This document shows, one piece after another, positions 43,336-54,797 of a stretch of DNA of 64,000 bases; positions within the stretch are counted from its first letter, which is position 1; every line of letters begins with the position of its first letter. The DNA lies in assembly GCA_030268105.1 (NCBI GenBank), contig BSDZ01000078.1:930001-994000 (forward strand). Direction: 5' to 3'. Under the pieces are notes generated by a model. It had not been told where the DNA came from. It saw only the letters and a list, made by a program, of their open reading frames with translations, and did not search any database. Origin of the DNA: Volvox africanus. Lineage: Eukaryota > Chlorophyta > Chlorophyceae > Chlamydomonadales > Volvocaceae. The position numbers and the translations under genes were made by a program.

Positions 43336-45417
43336 TAGCAAATCTATTCACGGAACGGCGGCTAAGTAAGGCAGGTCCGTGTCTCCCGGATATGGCTTTA
43401 TGACTCCGGGATGTATGTGAGACAGGGCTATCGTAGGCATTAAAGAACTGCGCGAGGAAACTCAAGATAATTTCAAGGGAATACTAATAACCGCTACGCG
43501 TTTCATCATGCTTGTCTGTGATGGATAGAAATATCAGTCCAGAGATATGCAACCTAATCGTATCCTTGCAAGACCTACGTCCATGTGCGGGACTCTTAAT
43601 GTCGCAAGGAGCGAGCCCTGATCGCTGTGCGTGTTTGGACGACAAGAAACATTTCCATGCAACGCTTTTAATGAGTTTCAAGCAGCGTATTAGTCTTCTC
43701 CGTTGTTGGGATGAGTTTCTATTTGGCCATCCTAGGATCCCGCCTTACGTGGGCGGCCTCACAGATGGCGCATGCACGCAAACTTGCACATGCCGTACGA
43801 GCCCGCCGCACACAACCTCTAGTTTCCTATTGTGAAAACACGTAATTAATATGTTGCAACCTCTGCTAGCTCTATGGCTGCGCTTAGAAAGTCCGTCGCT
43901 CGACGACATAAATAATGTTTCCGTATTCGAGGAGGCATGCACGATGAATAGTCATAAGTGCGATGGACTTATGAGGGAAACGGCACATCTTTCACGGGAT
44001 GAAGCGAAAAGTCGTCTTAGGTAGATGCGTGCAAGGACTATACATGAAAACATAACACGTACAGCATCTTAATCACGGCTGTTAGTGTAAAATATTGCCT
44101 AATAAGAGGGCTATATGATACCTAAAACTCCGGTGCTTCAAGAGGTTGCAGGGCCGTGGTGCGTACAGCAGGCCGTCGAAAAGAGCCCCACTGTAAATCA
44201 AGAAGGTCGCCTGAACTCTTTTTTACTCTACCACAGAACCGAAGTTCATCAAAGGAGGAGGTATCCATGTCGGTAACTGGCCACGCCTGCTGGAGGATTT
44301 TGTGTCGTCGCTTCCCCACAATCAACTTCCTCTGAATGCGGCACACCGATTATGAGCTATCAGCGGGTCCCCATAGGGCTACTTTCTAGATGCGGCTAGG
44401 ATCGTATGTAGATACAGCTTCGAGCCAGGTGCCAGCCAGTAAACCCCCCCTCCAGATGCGAGATGTGGCAAGTTTGTGACACCCTTCGGGTACTGCTATC
44501 CGGATTGGACGGGATTACTGCGCGTTGTCTGCGGAATGCTTGCGGAGCGCAATCATCCTTACAACTTGTGTATTCAACACATTTTGAGGCACTTCATTTT
44601 CGTGCTCAATGTATTTCACGCGTGGGGCGAGACGTTGGGCCCCATTCCTAGAGAAAATGTCCATAAATCCTGTCCCCACACAGCAGGAACGGGGGCCTAT
44701 GGGACCCGCTCATAGCTGATCATTCTAGCCGCCCCCTGTCAACCTAGATTCCCACGCCTTAGTATGGGGCCACTTGAGCTAATGGAGCAACTGGTTTCTC
44801 AGGAATAATCTATTGAATGTTTGTAGTTTACAACGGCGCGTGAGCGTCCAGACCGTATGAAGTGATGGTGAAAGGAGCTGCTACCCACGCACACCCAAAG
44901 GCCATGTTACTCCGCAACAAGGTCATAATGTGGTTATTTGGTCAAAGATCGATACTCTTAAAGATCTTGCGCTCCTTGACAGTCCTTGCTGGCAGTACTG
45001 GTTCGGTCAAAGATAGGGACTACGTATGTTTCTCTGACACGCAAAACTGAATGAAAACATATGCAGCCATCAGAAAAGTCTCCAATATCCTAGGTTGGGA
45101 TGCAGAAAGGTACCGGACTCCGATCCAATAATCAATAATCCAATTAGGAATTTGTCCATACTGAAAGACGTTTTTAATATATATCCAGGATGATGATTGG
45201 ATGAGCTCGTGAGTACTACGGCGGGCGAAGAAATGTCGTAGAAATGTTTTCAGGTTCCAGAAACATGGTTTTATCGGGCATAATGCCAGAGGTAAATTAC
45301 ATTAATGTTCATAACGTAGATTTCGTGGCTTACAGGGGGTAATAAAGATTGTTAATGTGTACATACTGAGACTCCACATACATTTGCAGCAATCACACAC
45401 ACTATTTTTACGGAGAG
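43336..45417. other. No supported gene upstream of the SGNH hydrolase
   Basis: Short ORFs occur, for example plus 44476-44715 with PDWTGLLRVVCGMLAERNHP, which reads like protein but matches no family I know. The 200 bp before 45418 show no clear TATA element. The promoter of the hydrolase is expected here but cannot be located. Confidence 0.5.
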
Positions 45418-45619
45418 ATGGCTTCTCGCGATCTCCATACCTTTCTTGCGTGCTGCACGATTGTTCTGATTCTGGAGAGCGTCCTGAAGACTTCGGCAGT
45501 AACGCCGTTGACCGACTTCATGTTTTCCAAGTCCGTAACAAACCATGGCGACCTGGCGATGTACTCCAGGATTTTCGATAAATTTAACGACAAGCGCTGT
45601 CTAAAAATCACTGCAATAG
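45418..45619 (+). CDS. SGNH hydrolase exon 1
   Basis: Codons 1-67 plus one base; ends ...CLKITAI with donor GTACGTGCG at 45620. The frame stays open to 46173 if the intron is not removed, but that extension has no resemblance to the family. Confidence 0.82.
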
Positions 45620-48600
45620 GTACGTGCGGGAACTTTGGCCATCAACATGGGAACCTAGAAGCATGCTGCTGCTTGCCATCGCCATTACGTGCGCCGAAAT
45701 GCAGCGAACAGTGCTTATCTCAGGAAAGGGGATCTTTCATTGGGCGAGCGCTTAATTCAATCTTTCCCAAATCTCTAGGGCACGGATATGTGGAGTTTAG
45801 GCGTTTGGGGAAATGCTTTCCAATAATGAAGTCCATTTTTATGATATTTGCAATCGTGTTGGTTAATCCAGCCAGCGCTGCCATTCGCTTAAGAGATCAG
45901 GAGAGCAGCAGACTGCTGAAGGCAGCAAGGGGAGAAAATGACAACGGACCTGACACTGCGAGCGAAAACGCGCAAGCGAGCGCACGAATGAAGGAAGTGA
46001 GCCAGCAACAAAGTCACCACAATCAACACTGTCACCGTCCCACTAGGAAAACACCAAACGCTACCAACACATTACTTGAAAACGACCGCGATTACACCAG
46101 CTCAACGGTTTTGGGGAAAATATCCAGTCCTTTACCCCGCCCTCTGTTTTCCAAAACGAAGCCGGCTGTATAGGGACTAACTGGATAGGGACAAACAAGG
46201 ACAGGGGGGACAAGCCACATGCCCGTCCCTACTCCTCCCCCCCCAACCGACTATTAACCCTAATGAGAAACATAAAGGCTCAAAAGACACAGAGACGGAT
46301 GGTTTCCTCAACATTACTAAGCAACGACCATCCGCGACAGCTTCTTTGAAGATGGAAATATGGCGACATACGTAGCTAGTCGAAACCCGTCTCTTGGATG
46401 GTATTCTGCTGGACGCTGATTGTGACTCTGAATCTATACATTGAATGTATGCTGAAGTCGATTGAGGTGAATGGATGAGGGCATCCCTCTCGCAGGGACC
46501 GAGAAGCGAGGCTTGACCCAGGTTAGTGAGCCGCTGCTGAAGATTCCCATCCTACACGCCTCATTAGTTGTGGTCATCCGTTGGAGCGAAGCCATGGTGC
46601 ACCTGCACATGAACGTGTTCGCAGACCCATTTCGAATATGCATTGTTTGCATGATCCCAGTACACCTAGTCAGTTGGGCTGGTTGACAAACCCAGATGCA
46701 CGGGCAGGTACTAACGTTTCTTTCTTAAAGAATGCCAGGCCCACTCGCAAGCCCAATACATAGCTGAGGTGTGTATACGTGTCCTCCTTCAGTGTTTTGT
46801 GGATTTGATCCGATTGTTCACCGTTTTAGCCCACCATTTGAAATAAGCGTGGCTAAAGGTACACCCATTATAGTGTAGCGCACCTTCTGCATGTACGGCA
46901 TGCAGAATGGCATGCAAGGGTTGGTCTCCAGGAACCGAGTCGAATTCATGTCGGCTAGAGTTGGGCCAACACCCGCCCTTCGTAGGAAAGGCATAACAAA
47001 TTCATTCAAAGATTGGCCTGGTCTCCATACAAGCTACGTTGAACTTCGCCAGGCAATTTAGGCCTGGCCGGTCCATCCCGGCAAGCTAGATTGGTCCGAT
47101 AGCAAGGTTCGATTGGCTTTCTGGGGCGGCTGCAGTAAGATAGATTGCGCTCTATAGATGTCAAAATCGTAAGAGCACAAGACTTGGAGACCCACCCCAC
47201 CCTTAACACGGATTGCGCACCCAGCCGTAGTTTCTGCCCTCTGGTTACTGGGCTGCAATCAGTTGGCGACCATGAAAATGAACGTCCCCTACTGTGACGA
47301 CTCAAGAGTTGACCACAGCCATGCATGATGCCCCCTGTATCATCTGTATGAAGGCCCCCACACACCAGGGTCGCACATTGTTATAAATTGGGACCGATTG
47401 CGAGCCGTTATAGCACCTATCACGTGTTGAGAATGAGCAACACTCATGTACGGAAGATTGTCAGATCAAGTAATACGGCCCACGAGGGGCCAGGCGCTTT
47501 GCTGACTTTAACATCACGTTATCATAAAAACACAAAGTACGGTACACTAGCGCCGTATTTGGGGTCGGGAGGCAACTCATGTCTGTGCGAGCATGTACCC
47601 TAAAGGAATTTATATAGCATAACAGTTCCCATCGTCCTATATTTCTGCGCATTACCTATTGACGCGAATTTACTCGTTTCACCAACTGCTGCTATCTGTG
47701 AAGCCGTGCTCGTCCCTACTGTAAAACTATAGGCGAAACTATTTATGTCTATTCCGAACTATTCTTCTTTATAGCTCCCTCCTCTAGACTGTCAAATACT
47801 ATGTAAAGCTTTCGTCTAACGCTGATATCAGGTTCTAAGGTGCGTGATAATATCCTCGCACCTATCATGTCGCGATACCGATGTGCAGTACAGGTCTCAC
47901 TGGATTTCGATCTCAAGTGTGAGTACTATATTAGCACTGTTCTGAATATTGTGTAATCCGTGATATTAATGGATGCATCATATGCAATATGCGAAGGTCC
48001 GAATATCGATATTTGGTTGCAGACCCAACCATCGCGATCGTCGTGTTCCCACATACGCGTATGGTTTATGAAACAGATGAGGTAATAATATTTGAAATAT
48101 TATTACGTGTTATATTATGCCAATAGAGAGCTCGCGCATTGATATCAGCCTCGAGTCAAACATGTTGACCGACAGCACGATGTCGTAGATGAGAATGCGA
48201 CGTGCCTGATTAGCTAGATATACTTGAATATATCATGCTAATATGATTATATCATGTTCGGTAATGCTCGAATGGATTGCAGCCTACTTCGGCGTAAACG
48301 GTGATCGAACCGGCATACAACACCCGCATGGTGGACCAGTGATCGTACCATTCCTTTACGATACCCCCTAGGGTGGTCCCAACGACAAGACACTTTACCT
48401 CGTCACGTTCACCGCCTCGCACCATCTGCAAGTACCTTTTAGCATCGCGTACATAAGAGCGGGTGGTACTCGCAGCAATCCTTGGTTCTGCATCATAAGA
48501 AATATGCAGTCGTGGCGTTGGGATGAAGAAACTGATCGTTTCATCGTCGCTCGCGATCCCTCGTGATGAAAAGAGCATCGGATTATGTAAAGCCCCGTTA

Positions 48601-51600
48601 TTTCCAGTGAGGGCGGGGACTATGAGAGAGCACTGGATTGGATGGTGGGACTCGGGGTGAGCATTAAGGCCTTGGGGTGTACGGGAATCAGTAGTATTTG
48701 GTGCGGCAGTGGCGTTTCCACAGGTGGTATTCACATCAATCTGGTTAGCCATGTTCAGGGACATATCATCCTTCTGAAAAGACATGGGTCCTACCCACGC
48801 ACTCATAACGATAGGATATGGGAACGTTTACTACCACTTCGTCAGGCGGCAGGTTGTCAGTTCCTTTAGCGTACCGGTCAGATTCCCAAGTATCTCGATG
48901 GAGAAAGCAATATAGTCTGTCAACAAGTCTTTAAGCTCAGAAATATGTAGAATTAGTGTCTTGGTCTGTCCGGAGTTTGGATATTGATCGACCGACACTG
49001 CACTCAGCGGCAATGTAAATTTCCCTGCGACTCACGATGCAAATTCGCAACGAGAATGCAGCAACTATTCAAAACAAACGAGACAACTGGGGGTTAGGAA
49101 AGGCAGCGTGCAATAATACATGGCTAAAGTCTTCAGCTAAATTATCTTGCGAACTGCGGTGACTGTCACCGTCGTCCGCCTTTGTGAGAACCTACTTCTG
49201 ATGTGGGACAGTGAGACAGCCCGTGAATGGAACGGTCTCGCTACCAAATTTGTTGTATCCTTCCTTCTTTGCTCATGCACTAAATCTGCACGTCTGGGTG
49301 TTAGATACAAGTTCCTCGTGCTTACAAACAGCAAAGCACTTCAGTGCGAGCAATTTGACAGCGGAAGAATTCAGAGGAAAGAAAGATTCAACTTACAACA
49401 ATCCTCGATTACAGAATGGTAGTCTGCCATCAGACCCCGCGGGCAGCGTTCATCATACGGCTGGAGATGGTATGCTGGAATAGCTCAGGCTAATAATAAA
49501 TGAGTATAACGTATATATGTCAATCAGATGGAGTTAAGTACGCGAGTACTTATCCAAAGTAGTGTCAAGCCAACTTCGGTCTCTAGGCGGCCGTCCTCGC
49601 ACCTATCATGCTCGCGATGCCAATGTGCAGTACAAATCACACTGGATCCCGATCCCAAGTGTGAGTACTATCAGAGCACTCTCCTGAATATCGCGTAATT
49701 CATGATATTAATGGACGCAACGTATGCAGGATGCAAACGTCCGAATATCGATATTCGGTTGCCGACCAACCATCGCAATCATTGCATTTTCGCATACACA
49801 GTCGGCACATATATTAGCACGTATAGCACTACAAACAGTATGAGGGCGGGTCAATAGCATACCCCTGAGTACAGCTACAACAGCGGGATTGTTGCTAGTA
49901 TGGATCGCTATATCCAACTGATACATCATTTTATGACACCTTTGCTGTTAGGCGGACATCATAACTGAGAACAAGAAGCCGCTCCTACAGTGTTACAGGT
50001 CTAAGTGAGGGTGATGAGATATGACTGCCTTGCAACCCTAACATTGTTGGTAGGCCTAGCACGACAAATGACTGAAGCCGGATACAATCACTCAATAATC
50101 TAGTAGATGCCACGCTCGCTCCAGTACGTTCCGGATGAGTAAACAAGATAGAAACCACGTCTGTAATTTGGGAAGCTGTCTATAGCTCGACTATTATGCC
50201 GACCAATAGTCCATTCTTTTAGACGATTTTGGCATCGACAATAGTACGACTTGTTACCTGTACTAGATATAGTCCGCACTATAGTCGGACGACTATAGAC
50301 CATGTGGGCTATAGTACATGACTATAGCTATCTTTTCTGGTCGACTATAGTTCGACTATGCCCCCCGGCAAACTATTAGCCGATGCTCCGCGCTAAAGTC
50401 GACCAGAAAAAATACAGACGCATAGGCATAGTCTTAAGATGTCTTACATGCTCTATTACCTCAGGACATCCACACATACGTACAGTAAGGGAATTATATT
50501 CATCTGCAACCTAGCTAGCTAGCTAGCTAGTTACCACTTCCGGCACCAATTAGGCATGGCTGGCTTATGGCCTCAATGCCCACTCCATCCACCCGGCTCA
50601 TATTTGCTGCGTTTGACACGCAGGTGGCAGTGTGACTGAGGGTCATTGGAATCACACTCGAATCCCGGTCAACCTCCGCTGGCCTGGTCTGCTCGCGGCT
50701 TTACTGAACGCCCGATTCCCCTGCAACGATCCAGTGGGGCACGTGGCTCAGAACCAAGCACGCGGAGCGACGCCGACCAGTGCGTGGATTGAGATATTGA
50801 CAGGGCAACAGGAAGTGCAGTTCCAAGGCGTTGACCTGGTCCTCCTGGAGACGGCGGTCAACCAGGGGGCGGAACGCGAGCAGGCCCAGATAGACGCGGA
50901 GATCCTCATGTCGATGGTGACCAAGCAATCCCGGCGGAGCATGACAAAGTCTCAGTTGGAGCAGGCGACGACCAGTGACGGGCAGTTCATCCGGGGCTTC
51001 ACCGGCACGGCAGCCATGTGGGTGGTAGCTTCCACACGTCGGTACATACCTGTCTGGTGAGCTCCGTATATGTTGCAGGTGTGCAGCTGTTTGTCTGTAA
51101 GGATCTTCGCCGTCTGGAAGGTACAGTGCAGCAGGCTTACTCGTATAAGGAAAGACCATAAAGATGGATGGATGCATCATTCCTGACGGAGGATAGATCT
51201 ATATCCATAGGTAGAATATGAATGTATAATGTATCGACATCATAGATGGTTTAATCCCATGTATGTGTTCATTTGTAATATGTCCATCCGTTGATGGATA
51301 GGTGCTCGGGCTGAGGTGTTTGTAGAGTTTCAGGCCTAGGTCGTGCATCCGTTATATATATAACCAGATGGGGCTTATATACCCTGCTGCTTGAGCATCT
51401 GGCTTGTACAGCAACAAATCCACTCCGGATCCCAAAATGCTAATGATTTACATATGCGTGCGAATCCATTGCTTCAATCACGTAGCTCGCTATTCCATGT
51501 TTTCTTACACATTTTCGCAGGACTGGTGTGCCGTATGAACGAATTTCTGATGCGATGTACGCCCAGCTGCCAGTCGCCCAGCATCATGGTGTTCCAATAA

Positions 51601-54052
51601 TTTCAGGTGAGTTGGAATGGAGTGAAGATGGATGAGTGCATGGAAGAACCCCCGACTGAGTGAATGGTAGGACTGAGGTAGAGGCCGCTATTGCTTGGAA
51701 AGGGAGTGTCATTGCCGAATTATGTCACGGCAGTAGGATGTGTTCTATCTCTGTATCATCTGCATTAGCAAGTAAAGGCTCAATCGGTAGATGTACATAC
51801 ACTGTCCATCCCGGATACTATCCGTAGACTCCCCAGCGGGCTATTAGCTGCAGAGTGGAGGTAAAGGCGGCGCCCTCCGTTGCATCGTCTGCTTTGATGA
51901 CAACGGAATGGAAGTACTGTGTTGCATGTAGTATTCTGGGGTATCTCCGGGATGGACGCAGTGGCCTTCTTCCGGTTGGGCCTGTGCTATGGCGGATATG
52001 CGGATGAGACACAACATTGCATCTCTGTCATAATATCCGCCTTATAACAAACGCCCGATAGGAAGATGTCCAGATTACTGGTCATCCGCTTAGGGAAAGA
52101 CTCGCCTCTGTAACTGCAGGTCGGGCCGAACTTGGAGGGCTCCGACCCGTAAATAGGGGCATGAGTAAGAACAGAAGCCATAAAAATGAGGTTTTCTCAT
52201 ACTTTTACTTCGAAGTTGTTTTAGTGAAGTGTGATTGCTGTACTCACTTCGTAAACCAATAATGAGTTTATTTCAATTTTGTAGATATCCATCCTTAAAC
52301 CTGTGTTGAGATGTAGACTATCATTAGAAAGCCTGACGTTATAACGAGAGATGTTTACATAGTATCTGGATAGTTATAAGAAGACTTAATTGTTCACTCC
52401 AGAGTTGGTACAAATACTCGCGCTCATAGCACTACAGATGGGTCAATGGTGTACTGCCAAGTACAGCTACAACAGCATGATTGTTGCTAGAACGGATCGC
52501 TGAAGATCCCAACTGATACACCATTCCATAACAACCTGCAGCATCATCCGTAAAATCTGAGGGTTTGACTTAGGGGTGCACTGCAAGCACTTCTGTGAGT
52601 TTGCTAAAAAAGTATTGTATTAATTGGATGGATTCCTTGCGGGCTTTAAATGGCTGATTTAGTAGCAGGAACTTGGTATTGGATGGATGAACAAAATATT
52701 GATGTTTGAATGTGCTTGGATGTGGGTATCCATAACCCTTGCTTCCATACTATCCTTCTGTAATTTTGATGGAAGTGTTATGGTTTCCGTATCCATGTAA
52801 GGATTCTGTATTCTAGGTTCCGTTATTTGATGTCTACTATCTGTGTAACCTTTCCGTTATTTGATGGTACTTTTACAGTTGCCGTATTAAAGCTTTTGTA
52901 ATATGACGGCTGCCATCCATATTATGTTAACCGTATTTGGGTGCGCACTATCAATTCCGTATCAATTTACGACCTCCGCACATTGGTTTAATTTTACGGT
53001 CCAAGCAGTTCAAATTTTACGGCATGGCAGACCCCCTTGAAACCCTAACCCCCTAAGACCCTCTTAACCTCCTGAGCGATCCCATGTATTAGCCGTACAT
53101 ACTGCCAAACTGTCATGTTGATTGCATGCATAATGTTTGCTACCATTTTCACTGTCGTCGACAAAATCGGGTGAGGGCTTTAATGTACACGTGCTCTAAT
53201 TACATTCAAAATGTAAAGCAAAACAAACAGTTATAATCTTTTATCCACCTCTGCGTGTCTATATTGGCCTGCCTGCATACATCCTTACCTGCCCCACTAC
53301 TGTTGTGCGCAGCCATTGACGCTCTTGGGCCATTCCCAACATCGGAGCTCCAGGCCTGGTTCAACCAAACTTGGTATGAAGGGGACCCAATCCACCCCAA
53401 TCAACGTGGTCACATCCTTATAGCAGACCTAGTGTTTCATTACTTGAAGACAGCCTACGAGCACACAAGACTCTTTCAGTGGCACGCTCTGCCCAAGGAC
53501 TACATTCCGCGGGAACCCATGTTCCTCAGCCAAGATATTCTGAACATGTTCCTTGACCAAACGCCAATTAAGATAAACCTAGCAAACATGAACGATATCT
53601 TACGACGAAACGTGACGCGATGCTCAGGCTGGTGGACCTATGCTGATGTCCCTGAAAAGATTGGCTTCATCGCCAACAATGTAGGGGCAAGTTGTGTGGT
53701 ACCTCTCAAATCAGATGAGGTTAGCCGACTGAGCGTTGGGATGGCACACGTGCTTATGTACAAATCCTACGAAAACATGGGTATGTTTAAGATGGCAATT
53801 ATGAAGGGCCAAATGGGGGTAAACGGAGTGTGTGAGGGCGCTGATGATCCGAACGTGCAGGTACTGGGATCAATGATTGTGGATTCCCTGTGGAAGTCGA
53901 AGGCATCTCTTGCGGAAGTTTCTATCCTGCACTTTCAGCTGCCTACAGCTTCGGACAAATCCGCATGCTTGCTGGTCCACCTAGATGTGGTTGAGAGCAA
54001 GCCAGCGCGCTTGAAGAATAAGGTTAAACTCTTGGGCATTTCGTTTTTTTAG
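45418..54052 (+). CDS. SGNH/GDSL-type hydrolase, four exons, 481 codons
   Basis: Exons 45418-45619, 50624-51041, 51521-51606 and 53313-54052 join in phase (1446 nt with stop TAG). All introns are GT-AG (GTACGT, GTACAT and GTGAGT donors; CAG acceptors). Residues 1-27 hold a hydrophobic signal or anchor (FLACCTIVLILESVL). Block I is split by intron 1 and reads IGGSVTEG, Ser70 being the likely nucleophile. Block II is AQNQARGAT (Asn111) and block III LLETAVNQ (Asn147). Block V is DPIHPNQRGH with Asp260 and His263. The C-terminal about 200 residues are a conserved-looking extension (CSGWWTYADVPEKIGF). It is probably a secreted or membrane-anchored esterase; the substrate is unknown. Exon 4 is duplicated at 184-923. 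No frame damage is seen. Confidence 0.87.
47852..48322 (-). repeat. LTR_B partial copy
   Basis: Matches the LTR_B at 1819-2119 plus 21640 onward in reverse. It ends exactly at the LTR terminus CGGCATACAACA and directly abuts gag with no polypurine tract. Confidence 0.82.
48323..48806 (-). pseudogene. gag N-terminal fragment of LTR_B element
   Basis: From ATG 48806: MSAWVGPMSFQKDDMSLN, then capsid start RSYVRDAKRYLQMVRGG, then VGTTLGGIVKEWYDHW. It breaks off at 48323, exactly at the LTR edge. A better preserved reading of the same protein than 22561-23293. Confidence 0.82.
49251..49795 (-). repeat. LTR_B, 5' LTR (truncated)
   Basis: Low edge TGTTGTATCCTTCC, as in the reverse complement of 22152 and 24200. 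Similarity stops near 49795. Confidence 0.85.
49803..49945 (+). repeat. Dispersed repeat, copy in intron 1
   Basis: Shares ATAGCACTACA, GGGTCAAT, AGTACAGCTACAACAGC and GATTGTTGCTAG with 52408-52530 in the same order and strand. Family unknown. Confidence 0.8.
50158..50420. mobile_element. MITE related to the Plavaka-like transposon
   Basis: 263 bp, ends CGTCTGTAATTT and AAAAATACAGACG, flanked by CA on each side like the 6.1-kb element. The interior carries ACTATAGTCG motifs and GCCGATGCTCCGCGCTA, matching 37020-37310 in reverse. No coding capacity. Confidence 0.85.
50511..50530. repeat. (CTAG)n microsatellite
   Basis: Five perfect CTAG units in intron 1, just upstream of exon 2. Confidence 0.95.
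50624..51041 (+). CDS. SGNH hydrolase exon 2
   Basis: Follows acceptor ACACGCAG. Completes the block I Gly codon, gives GSVTEG, then blocks II and III; ends in a split Arg codon before donor GTACATACC. Confidence 0.85.
51521..51606 (+). CDS. SGNH hydrolase exon 3
   Basis: 86 bases between TTTTCGCAG and GTGAGT. Encodes TGVPYERISDAMYAQLPVAQ then HHGVPIIS. Too short for ordinary ORF detection; identified because it joins both neighbours in phase. Confidence 0.82.
51607..53312 (+). other. Intron 3 of the SGNH hydrolase
   Basis: AT-rich, no gene. Holds the second copy of the dispersed repeat (52408-52530) and several CCGTAT and TTTACGG words near 52780-53020. The last part (from 53130) belongs to the segmental duplication. 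Confidence 0.75.
52408..52530 (+). repeat. Dispersed repeat, copy in intron 3
   Basis: Partner of 49803-49945, same orientation. Confidence 0.8.
53313..54052 (+). CDS. SGNH hydrolase exon 4
   Basis: Follows acceptor GTGCGCAG, completes an Ala codon, carries catalytic Asp260/His263 and the C-terminal region. The stop TAG is followed two codons later by an in-frame TGA. Confidence 0.88.
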
Positions 54053-54165
54053 AAATGACGTGGAGGCCGCAGGCAGGTGCAGAGGAAGGGGAGGAAGGAC
54101 TTGCTGGGATATTTGATTACAGATGTTGTTCGTTATGGGGCTGAGAGAGTGTGCCTGCATGCAGC

Positions 54166-54797
54166 ATGAGTGTGCCTCCATTTAACCAAGTACTCGTGCG
54201 CTTGCATCTGTGCCTTCCCACAAGACAAGCACTATAATCCAGCACACGCACCACATTATACATCTTTAGCTTTCCTGCGATCCAGGTCTCAGAACTCGGT
54301 TCTACCGCTGCAGAGATGTTCGTGGTATCGGTGACGGGTTCAGTGCCATTGTAGGGGCGAATCAGCAAAACATGAAACGTGGGGTGGATGTTTATATCAG
54401 TGGGCAAGGCAAGCTCAACAGCCGCATTCCCAACCATGCACACAACGGGGTACGGTCCAATCCAGCGGGGTAAAAGCTTTCGGGACCCCATCAGAAAAGG
54501 AGTGTAGGTGTTTGGTGCTCAGTAAAACCATCTGCCTCTCAAGACATCCCGTTTGGACTTATTATAGTTATCCATTGTCCATTGCTGCGCCGCATCCAAA
54601 CATGCCTTCACGTCTGTCATTCATTGGGATAGAAAGGACTGGGCAAAGGTCTTAGCCATAGGGACATTCACCTCTAGCTCACGCCAGGATGATGTGCATG
54701 GCGCGTGAACCATCTTAGTCAAATGGTCTATCAGGACAAGCACCGAGTCGTATCCCCCCTCAGTTTTGGGCAGCACAACTATGAAGTCTATGGAAAC
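54166..54797 (-). pseudogene. Decayed pol fragment, right copy
   Basis: Same integrase and chromodomain remnant as 1037-1668, with five base differences. Interrupted at 54797. Confidence 0.85.

Larger units (their letters stand above)
47852..49795 (-). mobile_element. Internally deleted LTR_B element in intron 1
   Basis: Minus orientation: a partial 3' LTR (47852-48322), only the N-terminal part of gag, a leader, a primer-binding-like site (49235-49246, TGGTAGCGAGAC) and a 5' LTR cut at about 49795. Pol is absent. No target duplication could be assigned because both outer LTR edges are truncated. Confidence 0.82.
45620..50623 (+). other. Intron 1 of the SGNH hydrolase, 5.0 kb
   Basis: Contains a deleted LTR_B element (47852-49795), a repeat shared with intron 3 (49803-49945), a MITE (50158-50420) and an AGCT microsatellite. 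45620-47851 shows nothing I can name. Confidence 0.78.
53130..54797. repeat. Segmental duplication, right copy (partner 1-1668)
   Basis: See 1-1668. This copy sits in the complete gene and is cut at 54797 by an LTR_A1 insertion; the left copy shows the uninterrupted sequence (GAAAC then ACTTTCCC). Confidence 0.95.

Noticed and set aside
44476..44715. 79-codon ORF with protein-like composition
   Set aside because: No recognisable domain, no consistent splice partners and overlapping ORF in another frame; mentioned only in the upstream region entry.
45418..46173. Continuous 251-codon ORF starting at exon 1
   Set aside because: Only the first 67 codons fit the SGNH hydrolase; the rest lies in intron 1 after a GTACGT donor and has no resemblance to a family. 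Kept as exon 1 only.
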